DNA of 6,122 bases from Frankiales bacterium (GTDB lineage: Bacteria > Actinomycetota > Actinomycetes > JAFAQI01). The notes beneath the pieces are model-generated. The model saw only the letters and a program-made list of their open reading frames with translations. It did not search any database and was not told the origin of the DNA. Numbering within the stretch: the first letter of the stretch is position 1; the number at the start of each line of letters is the position of its first letter. Positions 1 to 5,990 of this stretch are shown here, piece by piece. The stretch spans positions 1-6,122 of the forward strand of contig JAFAQI010000205.1 in assembly GCA_019246495.1 (NCBI GenBank), given 5' to 3'. The position numbers and the translations under genes were made by a program.

Positions 1-507
1 GCCGTGAAGCTCGACGACGGTGGCCCGATCTTCTATCGCCAGGCCCGCGTCGGCCGCAACGGCGAGCTCTTCCGGATGGTGAAGTTCCGCACGATGGTCG
101 TCGGCGCCGACAAGCTGCTCGACGAGATGCTCGCGGACAACATCACCGACGGCCTGCTCTACAAGTTCCGCGACGACCCGCGCATCACCCGGGTCGGTCA
201 CTTCCTGCGCAAGCGCTCGCTCGACGAGCTGCCGCAGCTGTGGAACGTGCTGCGCGGGCAGATGAGCATGGTCGGCCCGCGGCCTCTTGCCGTCGAGCCG
301 CACGACTTCGCTGCAGGCGACGCGGAGCGGCACAGCGTCGTCCCCGGCATCACCGGTTACTGGCAGCTCTCCGGCGGTCCGGAGCTGTCGTACGGCGAAA
401 TGATCCGGCTGGACCTCTCTTACATTCGCAACTGGTCACTGTGGCTGGACCTGCGGCTGATCCTTCGCACGATCCCCGCGATGCTGCACCGGCACGGTGC
501 AGCGTGA
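1..507 (+). CDS. Polyprenyl-phosphate sugar-1-phosphate transferase, C-terminal part (5' end outside window)
   Basis: This is the catalytic C-terminal part of a bacterial sugar transferase (Bac_transf, PF02397; ExoY/WbaP/WcaJ type). These membrane enzymes move a sugar-1-phosphate from a nucleotide sugar to undecaprenyl phosphate, the first step of glycan assembly on the inner face of the membrane. Visible family blocks are GGPIFYRQARVGRNG and FRMVKFRTM near the window start, DDPRITRVGHFLRKRSLDELPQLWNV, MSMVGPRPL, and the tail PGITGYWQLSG...NWSLWLDL. The Asp-Glu pair of LDELPQ (bases 223-228) matches the catalytic dyad known from PglC. The frame is open to base 1, so the GTG at base 4 is not taken as the start; the N-terminal membrane part is missing from the window. 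The usually conserved Arg of the SGR motif is replaced here (SGGPELS). The next gene follows after 13 bases, suggesting one operon. The family call is firm; the sugar is unknown. Confidence 0.95.
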   Translation, partial: AVKLDDGGPIFYRQARVGRNGELFRMVKFRTMVVGADKLLDEMLADNITDGLLYKFRDDPRITRVGHFLRKRSLDELPQLWNVLRGQMSMVGPRPLAVEPHDFAAGDAERHSVVPGITGYWQLSGGPELSYGEMIRLDLSYIRNWSLWLDLRLILRTIPAMLHRHGAA

Positions 508-513
508 GGGGGG
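506..513 (+). promoter_or_regulatory. Ribosome binding site of the first GT4 gene
   Basis: The purine run GAGGGGGG overlaps the stop codon of the sugar transferase gene and lies 7 bases before the ATG at 521. This spacing supports ATG 521 over the in-frame GTG codons at 497, which lies before the site, and at 518, which is only 4 bases from it. Confidence 0.6.
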
Positions 514-520
514 CCGCGTG

Positions 521-1642
521 ATGGCCCGGCGGCTGCGCATCCTCCACGTCAACGACGTCGCGCCCGGCGAGGGGGCGGGCGCGGAGATCTATCTCGGTCG
601 GTTGGTCGCCGCTCAAGAAGCGGTCGGCGACACCGTCCACGTCGTGACCGGCGGCGGTGACAAGCACGGCGCCCGGCGGCTGCTCGACCTGTGGGACCCC
701 GCGGCGCGAAGGTCTGTCGCGGAGGCGGCGCGCGAGTTCCGGCCCGACATCATCCACGTGCACAACTTCCTTCGCGAGCTCTCGCCGAGCGTCCTCGACG
801 CGGTGCCCGGCGTCCCGGTCGTCGTCACCGTGCACGACCTTCGCGTCTTCGGCCACGGCGAGCACCACCTGCCCGATCCCCGCGCGGTCGGCGACCGGCT
901 GCTGCTCAGCCCGCTGGCTCGCAGGCAGATCCGCCACCACGCCTCGGGCGTCATCGCGGTCTCGGAAGCGGTCGCTGATGTGGTCCGGGCGGCAGGAATC
1001 GGGCCGGTCTCCGTCGTAGGTGTGCCAGTGCTCGAACCGACGGCGTCGCTGCGCCCGCCCAGCCAGGGGGCCGACATCGTTTTCGCGGGTCGCCTGTCCC
1101 GGGACAAGGGAGCGCACGTCCTCATCGACGCGTTCGGCCAGATCGCCACGGAGTTCCCGTCGGCGCGCCTCGTGCTGCTCGGTGACGGCCCACAGCGGGA
1201 CGCGCTGACCGCGCAGGCGGCGCCGCTGCGCTCGCGCATCGACTTCCGCGGCTGGTGCTCGCCGGAGGACGTGTCCGCCGCGATGGCCACGGCCCGCGCT
1301 GTCGTCGTACCGTCCCTGCCCGGACTGCGGCGGGAGGGCTCGTCACTCGCCGCCGCCGAGGCCGCGCGGCACGGACGGCCCGTGATCGGCAGTAACGACC
1401 CTGCCGTGGCGGAGGTCGTGCGGGCCGTCGGAGGAGAAATAGTGACTTCCGGCGACGTAAGGGCCCTGGCGCGTACCCTTCGACGTGTGCTCACCGAGCC
1501 AGCGTGGGCAGATGTTTTGGGTCAGGCCGCACTTTTTGCGGCCCTGGATCGTTATGGGTGTGTGAGCGTCACGGCTTCGGTGCGCGAGACCTATCTCGAG
1601 GTTCTGCGCACCAGCCCGACCCGGATCGGGGTAGCGGCATGA
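521..1642 (+). CDS. GT4-family glycosyltransferase (GT-B fold)
   Basis: This 373-residue protein looks like a retaining GT4 glycosyltransferase that would move a sugar from a nucleotide donor to a lipid-linked glycan in the cytoplasm. The N-terminal acceptor domain has GAGAEIYLGRL near residue 20, PDIIHVHN (75-82) and VHDLR (104-108). The C-terminal donor domain has FAGRLSRDKG (188-197) with the Arg and Lys expected to contact the donor diphosphate, LLGDGPQ, and the E-x7-E pair (E272, E280) in REGSSLAAAEAARHGRPVIG. The usual 'PNGVD' segment between the domains is replaced by GVPVLEP. Length is normal for the family. ATG 521 is chosen because of the purine-rich site 7 bases upstream; GTG 497 would add 8 residues and overlap the preceding gene. 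Its stop overlaps the next start (ATGA), suggesting translational coupling. The last part, about 1501-1560, uses more A/T-ending codons than the rest. Donor and linkage are unknown. Confidence 0.93.
   Translation: MARRLRILHVNDVAPGEGAGAEIYLGRLVAAQEAVGDTVHVVTGGGDKHGARRLLDLWDPAARRSVAEAAREFRPDIIHVHNFLRELSPSVLDAVPGVPVVVTVHDLRVFGHGEHHLPDPRAVGDRLLLSPLARRQIRHHASGVIAVSEAVADVVRAAGIGPVSVVGVPVLEPTASLRPPSQGADIVFAGRLSRDKGAHVLIDAFGQIATEFPSARLVLLGDGPQRDALTAQAAPLRSRIDFRGWCSPEDVSAAMATARAVVVPSLPGLRREGSSLAAAEAARHGRPVIGSNDPAVAEVVRAVGGEIVTSGDVRALARTLRRVLTEPAWADVLGQAALFAALDRYGCVSVTASVRETYLEVLRTSPTRIGVAA
1525..1543 (+). repeat. Short perfect hairpin inside the 3' end of the first GT4 gene
   Basis: GGCCGCA (1525-1531) and TGCGGCC (1537-1543) form a perfect 7-base-pair inverted repeat with a 5-base loop, CTTTT. 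It lies within coding sequence about 95 bases before the next gene. It could be chance in GC-rich DNA; no T tract follows, so it is not called a terminator. Confidence 0.35.
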
Positions 1643-2874
1643 AGTTCGCGCTCTACCACCCATGGACCTACCTGCCCGGTGGCGTCGAGCGGCTGCTCGT
1701 CGAGCTCGTGAGCAAGAGCAGCCACGACTGGACAATCTGGACACACCACTACGACCCGGACAGCACGTTCCCCGAGCTGCGCGACATGGACGTCCGCGAG
1801 CTCAACCCGCGGGTGTCCGTACGCCGGTCCCTCGGCCACCTCGTCAAGGCCGCGCGGACGATCGCCTCGACCGAGATCCCGGACGTCGAAGCGCGCGCGC
1901 TTCTCGTGTCCTCGGAGGGTCTCGGCGACTTCATCGTCAACAAGACGATGCTCCCGGCTGCGGCCTACTGCCACACGCCGCTGAAGATCCTGCACGACCC
2001 GGTGACCCGCGCCGCTCTGTCCGCCTCGCGGCCGCAGCAGGCCGCGGCGGTCCGGATGCTGGGCCCGGGCTTCACCAGCCTCGACCGCCGGATGTGGCGC
2101 CGCTACCGGCACGCGTTCGTCAACAGCCACGAGACGCTGCGCCGCTGCGAGACCGCTGGCCTCATCCCGAACGGCCGGATGGAGCTGCTCTATCCGGGCG
2201 TCGACATGAAGCACTTCCACGAGGACGGCGCACCGCGCGAGGACTTCCTGCTCGTCGCCGGTCGCATCATGTGGCAGAAGAACATCGAGCTGGCGATCGA
2301 CGTCGTACGCGAGCTCGAGCGTCGTGGCCGGCCGACCCGCCTCGTCATCGCGGGTGGGCTGGACGACAAGAGCCGCCCCTACCTCGCCCAGCTGCGTGCC
2401 CGCGCGGCCTCGCTCAACGTCGAGTTCGTGCTCAACCCGACCGACGAGCGGCTGACGCACCTCTACAGCACGTGCGCCGCGCTGGTCTACACGCCGCCCA
2501 ACGAGGACTTCGGCATCGTGCCGCTCGAGGCGATGGCGTGTGGCGCTCCGGTGCTCGCGGTCGGTTCGGGTGGCCCGACGGAGACCGTCGCCAACCACGT
2601 CTCCGGCTGGCTGCTCGACAACGACGTGACCGCCTTCGCCGACGTCGCCGAGAAGGTCCTCGAGCGTCCGGCGTGGGTCGCGCCGATGCGCTCGGCGGCT
2701 CGCCTGCGCGCTGCGCAGTTCCGCTGGGACACCTTCACGTCGCGCATCGACGCGGTGATGGAAGCGATCGCAGTCGAGCCGGCCCCAGTGCCCGAGGTGC
2801 CGGCGCAGCTTCGCTGGCCCGCGCATGTCGGCGACCTGATGTCAGCGCCGGCCGCGATCGCCGACGCGGTCTGA
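1639..2874 (+). CDS. GT4-family glycosyltransferase, possibly mannosyltransferase-like
   Basis: A 411-residue GT4 (GT-B) glycosyltransferase, expected to extend a lipid-linked glycan in the cytoplasm. Motifs in order: LPGGVER (12-18), the glycine-rich N-terminal loop; YCHTPLKILHD (110-120), a CHTP signature seen in a WbaZ-like branch of GT4; FVNS (160-163); YPGVD (185-189); AGRIMWQKN (207-215), with R209 and K214 for donor phosphate binding; and EDFGIVPLEAMACGAPVL with the E-x7-E pair E289 and E297, followed by SGGPTE. The last block resembles Alg2-type mannosyltransferases, but this does not prove mannose transfer. A Pro/Ala-rich tail of about 40 residues follows the catalytic fold and has no recognised role. 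The ATG at 1639 overlaps the previous stop (ATGA), with GGGG 7 bases upstream; the protein begins exactly at the family start. An in-frame ATG at 1504 would add 45 unrelated residues and is rejected. The gene contains no TTG leucine codon, unlike its right neighbour. Confidence 0.94.
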   Translation: MKFALYHPWTYLPGGVERLLVELVSKSSHDWTIWTHHYDPDSTFPELRDMDVRELNPRVSVRRSLGHLVKAARTIASTEIPDVEARALLVSSEGLGDFIVNKTMLPAAAYCHTPLKILHDPVTRAALSASRPQQAAAVRMLGPGFTSLDRRMWRRYRHAFVNSHETLRRCETAGLIPNGRMELLYPGVDMKHFHEDGAPREDFLLVAGRIMWQKNIELAIDVVRELERRGRPTRLVIAGGLDDKSRPYLAQLRARAASLNVEFVLNPTDERLTHLYSTCAALVYTPPNEDFGIVPLEAMACGAPVLAVGSGGPTETVANHVSGWLLDNDVTAFADVAEKVLERPAWVAPMRSAARLRAAQFRWDTFTSRIDAVMEAIAVEPAPVPEVPAQLRWPAHVGDLMSAPAAIADAV

Positions 2875-2882
2875 GCTCCTCC

Positions 2883-2926
2883 GCTCGCGTCCGCCGTCTC
2901 GTCCGTCGAGCACTACTGTCGCGAGC
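2883..2926 (+). repeat. Inverted repeat arms around the gap before the third GT4 gene
   Basis: GCTCGCG (2883-2889) and CGCGAGC (2920-2926) are perfect 7-base inverted arms separated by 30 bases; the right arm ends immediately before the ATG at 2927. GTCGAGC also occurs twice as a direct repeat (2905-2911 and 2929-2935) on either side of the proposed -10 box. These could be an operator or a loose RNA stem at the end of the upstream transcript. Repeats this short arise by chance in such GC-rich DNA, so confidence is low. Confidence 0.25.
2914..2919 (+). promoter_or_regulatory. Likely -10 box of a leaderless promoter
   Basis: TACTGT fits the actinobacterial TANNNT -10 pattern and stands 7 bases before the ATG at 2927. 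That spacing would put the transcription start at or next to the A of the ATG, as in leaderless transcripts, which are common in actinobacteria. No Shine-Dalgarno sequence precedes the ATG, which fits. No clear -35 box is seen. Confidence 0.5.
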
Positions 2927-3985
2927 ATGTCGAGCGGCGTCGTCGTCAACGGCCGCTTCCTCCTCGTTCCGCGCACCGGTCTGCAACGCGTCGCGCATGA
3001 CCTGCTGAGCGCTGCGCAAGGTCTCGGTCTCGAGACGCATGTCGTCGCGCCGGGACGTCCGGCGTACGACGAGGGCGCCGTAGATGTCGAGCAGGTTGGT
3101 GTCGACCGGGTGGTGCCGGCGGCGCCGGGCCGGGCCGGTGCACTCGCGTGGGAGCAGGTGGAGCTGCCGCTTGCCGCCGGGCGGCGGCGGTTGCTGTCGC
3201 TGGCCAACCTCGCGCCGATCGTTGCCGCGCGGAGCACGGTGATGGTGCACGACATCGCGCCGATCGTCGGTCCGCAGTGGTTCACCGGCAGCGGTCGGTT
3301 GCACGGACGCATCGCTCTTGCTGCGGCGCGCCGGGCGGAGCGGGTGTTGACGGTGTCGTCGGTGGTGCGCGACGAACTCGCGAGCCGCGGCGTGCCGGCG
3401 GAGCGAGTCGCGGTTGTGCGGCCCGCGGTCGATGCATCGTGGCGACCGGCTGCGCAGGCTGCTGTTGCTGCGCTGCGCGACAAGCACGACCTGACGCGTC
3501 CGTATCTGCTGTTCGTCGGGTGGGCGGATCCGCGCAAGGACCTCGCGACGGCGCTGGCGGCGAGCGAGCGGCTCCAGGCATCGGTGCCGCATGACTTGGT
3601 ACTCGTCGGCCGGGCGTTGCCGTCGTTCGCTGCGGTGGATGTCGGTGCGGCGCCGGGCCGGCGGATGCTGGGGTTCGTCAGTGACGACGACCTGCGCGCG
3701 CTGGTGACCGGTGCGGCGGGGTTGCTCTATCCGACGCGGTACGAGGGCTTCGGGCTGCCGCCGCTCGAGGCATGGGCGTGCGGCACGCCGGCCTTGGTGG
3801 CGGACCTGCCGGTGCTGCGCGAGAGCGGTCAGGGCCGAGCGACCTATGTCCCCGTCGGTGATGTGACCGCGTGGGCCGAAGCAATGCGTGCGGTGCTTGC
3901 CGGCGAGATCGGCGTACCGGAACTGCCCGAGTGGACCTGGACCGACGCCGCCCGGCAGCTGATCGCGGCGCTTCCGCTGGCCTGA
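2927..3985 (+). CDS. GT4-family glycosyltransferase (MtfB-like branch)
   Basis: A 352-residue GT4 (GT-B) glycosyltransferase. The N-terminus VNGRFLLVPRTGLQRVAHDLL matches the opening strand and loop of the family branch that includes MtfB-type mannosyltransferases. It continues with VHDIAPIVGPQWF (from 107), LTVSSVVRDEL (from 141), FVGWADPRKDL (196-206) with R203 and K204 at the donor phosphate position, and YEGFGLPPLEAWACGTPALV with the E-x7-E pair E273 and E281. The usual family version of the middle motif is 'VGxxxPRKNL', so it is well kept. ATG 2927 places the first strand at the very N-terminus and sits 7 bases after a TACTGT box; no ribosome binding site is visible. A gap of 52 bases from the previous gene and frequent TTG leucine codons (seven; none in the previous gene) suggest its own transcription and perhaps a different origin. 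It ends at the convergent terminator. Donor sugar is unknown; mannose is only a guess from resemblance. Confidence 0.94.
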   Translation: MSSGVVVNGRFLLVPRTGLQRVAHDLLSAAQGLGLETHVVAPGRPAYDEGAVDVEQVGVDRVVPAAPGRAGALAWEQVELPLAAGRRRLLSLANLAPIVAARSTVMVHDIAPIVGPQWFTGSGRLHGRIALAAARRAERVLTVSSVVRDELASRGVPAERVAVVRPAVDASWRPAAQAAVAALRDKHDLTRPYLLFVGWADPRKDLATALAASERLQASVPHDLVLVGRALPSFAAVDVGAAPGRRMLGFVSDDDLRALVTGAAGLLYPTRYEGFGLPPLEAWACGTPALVADLPVLRESGQGRATYVPVGDVTAWAEAMRAVLAGEIGVPELPEWTWTDAARQLIAALPLA

Positions 3986-4046
3986 CCACCGGTATGGCCA
4001 TTTGACCGGGCTAGAACCCGGTCACGTGGCCATACCTAGCCGGTGG
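3986..4046. terminator. Bidirectional terminator hairpin between convergent genes
   Basis: A nested inverted repeat starts right after the + strand stop codon (3983-3985). The inner stem is TGACCGGG (4003-4010) with CCCGGTCA (4017-4024), 8 pairs around the loop CTAGAA. After a 2x2 internal mismatch, GGTATGGCCA (3991-4000) pairs with TGGCCATACC (4027-4036), 10 pairs. CCACC (3986-3990) can further pair with GGTGG (4042-4046) if 5 bases bulge out. Being symmetrical, it can fold in RNA from either strand. It overlaps the TAG stop of the - strand gene (4036-4038). There is no T tract on either side, as is common for GC-rich actinobacterial terminators. Confidence 0.85.
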
Positions 4047-4926
4047 CGCGGAGGTGGCCCGACGAGTCGATCTCGAGGCGGGACGCGCGCCACGCACCAG
4101 CGATGACGCCGGCGCTGCGAACGGCCGCCGCCGCGGCGTCGCCGTACCGACGGCGGAGCAGGCTGCGCCGGCCGTGCCGGATGCCGTGCCGCAGGACCTC
4201 GGACCACACCTGCCCGTGCGCGCCGTCCATCCGCCGGCGCTTGACCGCGACGGCGCCGGCGCCGAGGCCGTAGCGGTACATGACGCGCAACGCCGCGAGG
4301 TCGCCGCGCCACTGCACGTGCCCGACGGTCATCGCCGGCGCGAACTGCGCCCGCCAGCCCGCGCGCATCGCCCGCCAGAGCAGGTCCTTGTCCTCACCGG
4401 CGCCGAAGACCGCGCCGGTGCCGAGCAGCTCGTCGCACCCGTCGATGTCGGTGAGAGCGGTACGCCGGAACCCCAGGTTGGCGCCGTGCGCGACGGAGGC
4501 CAGGTCGTCGGCGAGGGTGACCTCGGCGGGACTGTCGTCGAGCGTCGACAGCACCAGACCGCCATCGCTGGCCTCGGCGGCGACCGGCCCCCAGACGACG
4601 CCGACACCCGTGACGGCGAGCGCCTCCGCGCCGGCCGCGACCCAGCCGGGTGCGGGAAGGCAGTCGTCGTCGGTGAACAGCACGACCGGCCGGTCCGTCG
4701 CCCGCCAGCCTGCGTTGCGCGCGCGGCTGAGGCCCGGCGCGTCGACGCGGACGTAGCGCGCACCCGCCGCGCGCGCGACCGTCTCGACGGCTGTGTCGCG
4801 CGACGCGGAGTCGACCACGACGAGCTCGTCGCCGGGGCGCAGCGCGGCGTTGACCGCGGCAAGTGCTTGCTCGAGCAGCTCGGCACGGTCGCGGCAGCAG
4901 ACGACGACCGCGGCGGGTTCGCTCAT
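4036..4926 (-). CDS. GT2-family glycosyltransferase (GT-A fold)
   Basis: A 296-residue GT2 glycosyltransferase (Glycos_transf_2, PF00535), an inverting enzyme type that adds a sugar to a growing glycan in the cytoplasm. The nucleotide-binding half shows AVVVCCRDR (6-14), LVVVDSASRD (35-44), GLSRARNAGW (65-74) and the metal-binding FTDDDC with D86-D88. The acceptor half shows GANLGFRR (148-155) and GEDKDLLWR (177-185), whose E178/D179 fit the catalytic-base 'ED' position. A basic C-terminal region with many Arg residues follows (from about residue 218) and may lie against the membrane; no clear transmembrane helix is seen. ATG 4926 overlaps the stop of the upstream GT4 gene (ATGA), and no ribosome binding site is visible, so translation is probably coupled. 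The open frame runs further upstream to 5211 but only in the shadow of the next gene. Its stop lies within the convergent hairpin. Donor and acceptor are unknown. Confidence 0.94.
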   Translation of the reverse strand: MSEPAAVVVCCRDRAELLEQALAAVNAALRPGDELVVVDSASRDTAVETVARAAGARYVRVDAPGLSRARNAGWRATDRPVVLFTDDDCLPAPGWVAAGAEALAVTGVGVVWGPVAAEASDGGLVLSTLDDSPAEVTLADDLASVAHGANLGFRRTALTDIDGCDELLGTGAVFGAGEDKDLLWRAMRAGWRAQFAPAMTVGHVQWRGDLAALRVMYRYGLGAGAVAVKRRRMDGAHGQVWSEVLRHGIRHGRRSLLRRRYGDAAAAAVRSAGVIAGAWRASRLEIDSSGHLRATG

Positions 4927-5990
4927 GCGCCGAACCGGGCGGTCGCGGCGGCGACGCGCACCGCGCCCGATGCAGCCGGCGCGTGTGCGCTCTCGATCGC
5001 GGCCCGGGCTCGTTGCGCGAGGGCGGCGCGCGACGCGGGGTCGGCGAGCAAGTCGGCGAGTGCCGCGGCGAACTCGTCCGGCCGCTCCCCCGCGACCGCG
5101 ACGGCGTCGGCGTCCGCAACGCCCTCGGCTCCGGCCGCGGTGGTCAGCACCGGCAGACCGTAGGACATCGCCTCGAACACCTTCATCTTCGGACCGGACG
5201 TCGCCGGGCACGGAAACGCGACCACGGCGGCCTGCGCGAGGAGGTCGGTCGCGTCAGGCACCTGGCCGAGCACCTCGACACCATCGCGGGCGCCGGCACC
5301 AGCGTCCGCGGGCAGCGCGCCGCGACCGGCGAGCACGAGCCGCGCGGCCGGCACCCGCTCGCGCACCAGCGGCCAGGCCGCGAGTAGCCGTTCGACCGCA
5401 ACGCGGTTGGGTGCCCACGACCAGTCGGCGAGCAACGCCGCGACGGGTTCGTCGACGAGCCGCAGCGACGTCGCGGGGGCGATCACCGGCACCGGCACGA
5501 CCGCCGTCGCCCCGACCGCTTCTGCGACGCGGGACGAGTACGCCGTGACGAGTGCCGCATCACCGATCGCGCGTCGCTCGGCGCGCCGGTCTTGCGCGCC
5601 GGCGCGGCCGCGACCCGAGACCGCGCGATGGTCGAGCGCGGTCGAGTAGTGCACCGACAGCACCGCACGCGGCGCGTGCTCGACCGCCGCGAACGACGGG
5701 AATTCCTCAGCAATCGCAACGGTTTCGGGGTCGATGTCGAGCCGCAGCAGTGAACTGCGCGACCGCGGACGCACGAGTCCGCGCAGCCGCCGCCGCGGCC
5801 ACGGCTCGACCGGCGCCGGCAGCCACCGTGCATACGCCGGCAGGTCGGCGTGCGGATCGCTTGCACTCCACGTGACGACCTCCACGTCGTGCCCGAGCTC
5901 GAGCAGCCCCTGCGCCGCAGCGCGTACGACACCGCCGGTCGCTGTGCCCCCAGCGACCGGCAGATGCGTCGAGACGAACAGGAACTTCAC
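4923..5990 (-). CDS. GT4-like glycosyltransferase (Glyco_trans_1_4 type)
   Basis: A 355-residue GT-B fold glycosyltransferase. It begins MKFLFVSTHLPVAGGTATGG, the typical first strand and glycine-rich loop, then ELGHDVEVVTW. The C-terminal donor domain starts near ADWSWAPN (188-195), followed by WPLVRERVPAARLVLAGRG, then SGPKMKVFEAMSYGLPVLTT with E273 and the AGAEGV segment. This resembles the Glyco_trans_1_4 (PF13692) branch, whose members have 'GxxLKxLEAMAxGxPVVxT'. The first Glu of the classical E-x7-E pair is Ser265 here; only the second (E273) is kept, as in that branch. The start is GTG at 5990, overlapping the upstream stop (GTGA); no ribosome binding site is seen, so coupling is likely. 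The stop overlaps the GT2 start by ATGA. The protein is very rich in Ala, Arg and Val. It probably adds a sugar to the same glycan as its neighbours; the substrate is unknown. Confidence 0.92.
   Translation of the reverse strand: MKFLFVSTHLPVAGGTATGGVVRAAAQGLLELGHDVEVVTWSASDPHADLPAYARWLPAPVEPWPRRRLRGLVRPRSRSSLLRLDIDPETVAIAEEFPSFAAVEHAPRAVLSVHYSTALDHRAVSGRGRAGAQDRRAERRAIGDAALVTAYSSRVAEAVGATAVVPVPVIAPATSLRLVDEPVAALLADWSWAPNRVAVERLLAAWPLVRERVPAARLVLAGRGALPADAGAGARDGVEVLGQVPDATDLLAQAAVVAFPCPATSGPKMKVFEAMSYGLPVLTTAAGAEGVADADAVAVAGERPDEFAAALADLLADPASRAALAQRARAAIESAHAPAASGAVRVAAATARFGA

Noticed and set aside
497..520. GTG 497 or GTG 518 as start of the first GT4 gene
   Set aside because: GTG 497 lies before the purine-rich site, and GTG 518 is only 4 bases after it; ATG 521 has the better spacing. 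This remains a preference, not proof.
1474..1489. TACCCT followed by GTG, resembling a leaderless promoter
   Set aside because: It lies inside the conserved coding region of the first GT4 gene; the GTG is an internal in-frame Val codon and would yield only a short C-terminal piece.
1504..1638. Upstream in-frame start for the second GT4 gene
   Set aside because: The extra 45 residues lie in another frame of the preceding gene and match nothing; the family N-terminus starts exactly at 1639.
1591..2826. Long - strand open frame of 411 codons opposite the second GT4 gene
   Set aside because: It is antisense to a gene with complete GT4 motifs; its translation is Arg/His/Asp-rich with no recognisable domain, as expected of a mirror frame in high-GC DNA.
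2735..3592. Long - strand open frame spanning the 2875-2926 gap
   Set aside because: It runs antisense across the end of one GT4 gene and much of the next; its composition is dominated by Arg, with no domain or plausible start context.
4003..4024. tRNA-like or attachment-site reading of the convergent palindrome
   Set aside because: There is no cloverleaf, and no integrase or direct repeat is nearby; the position between two stop codons fits a terminator.
4054..5163. Long + strand open frame opposite the GT2 and GT4 genes
   Set aside because: It crosses two real - strand genes, is low in complexity (Ala, Arg, Pro, Asp) and shows no motif.
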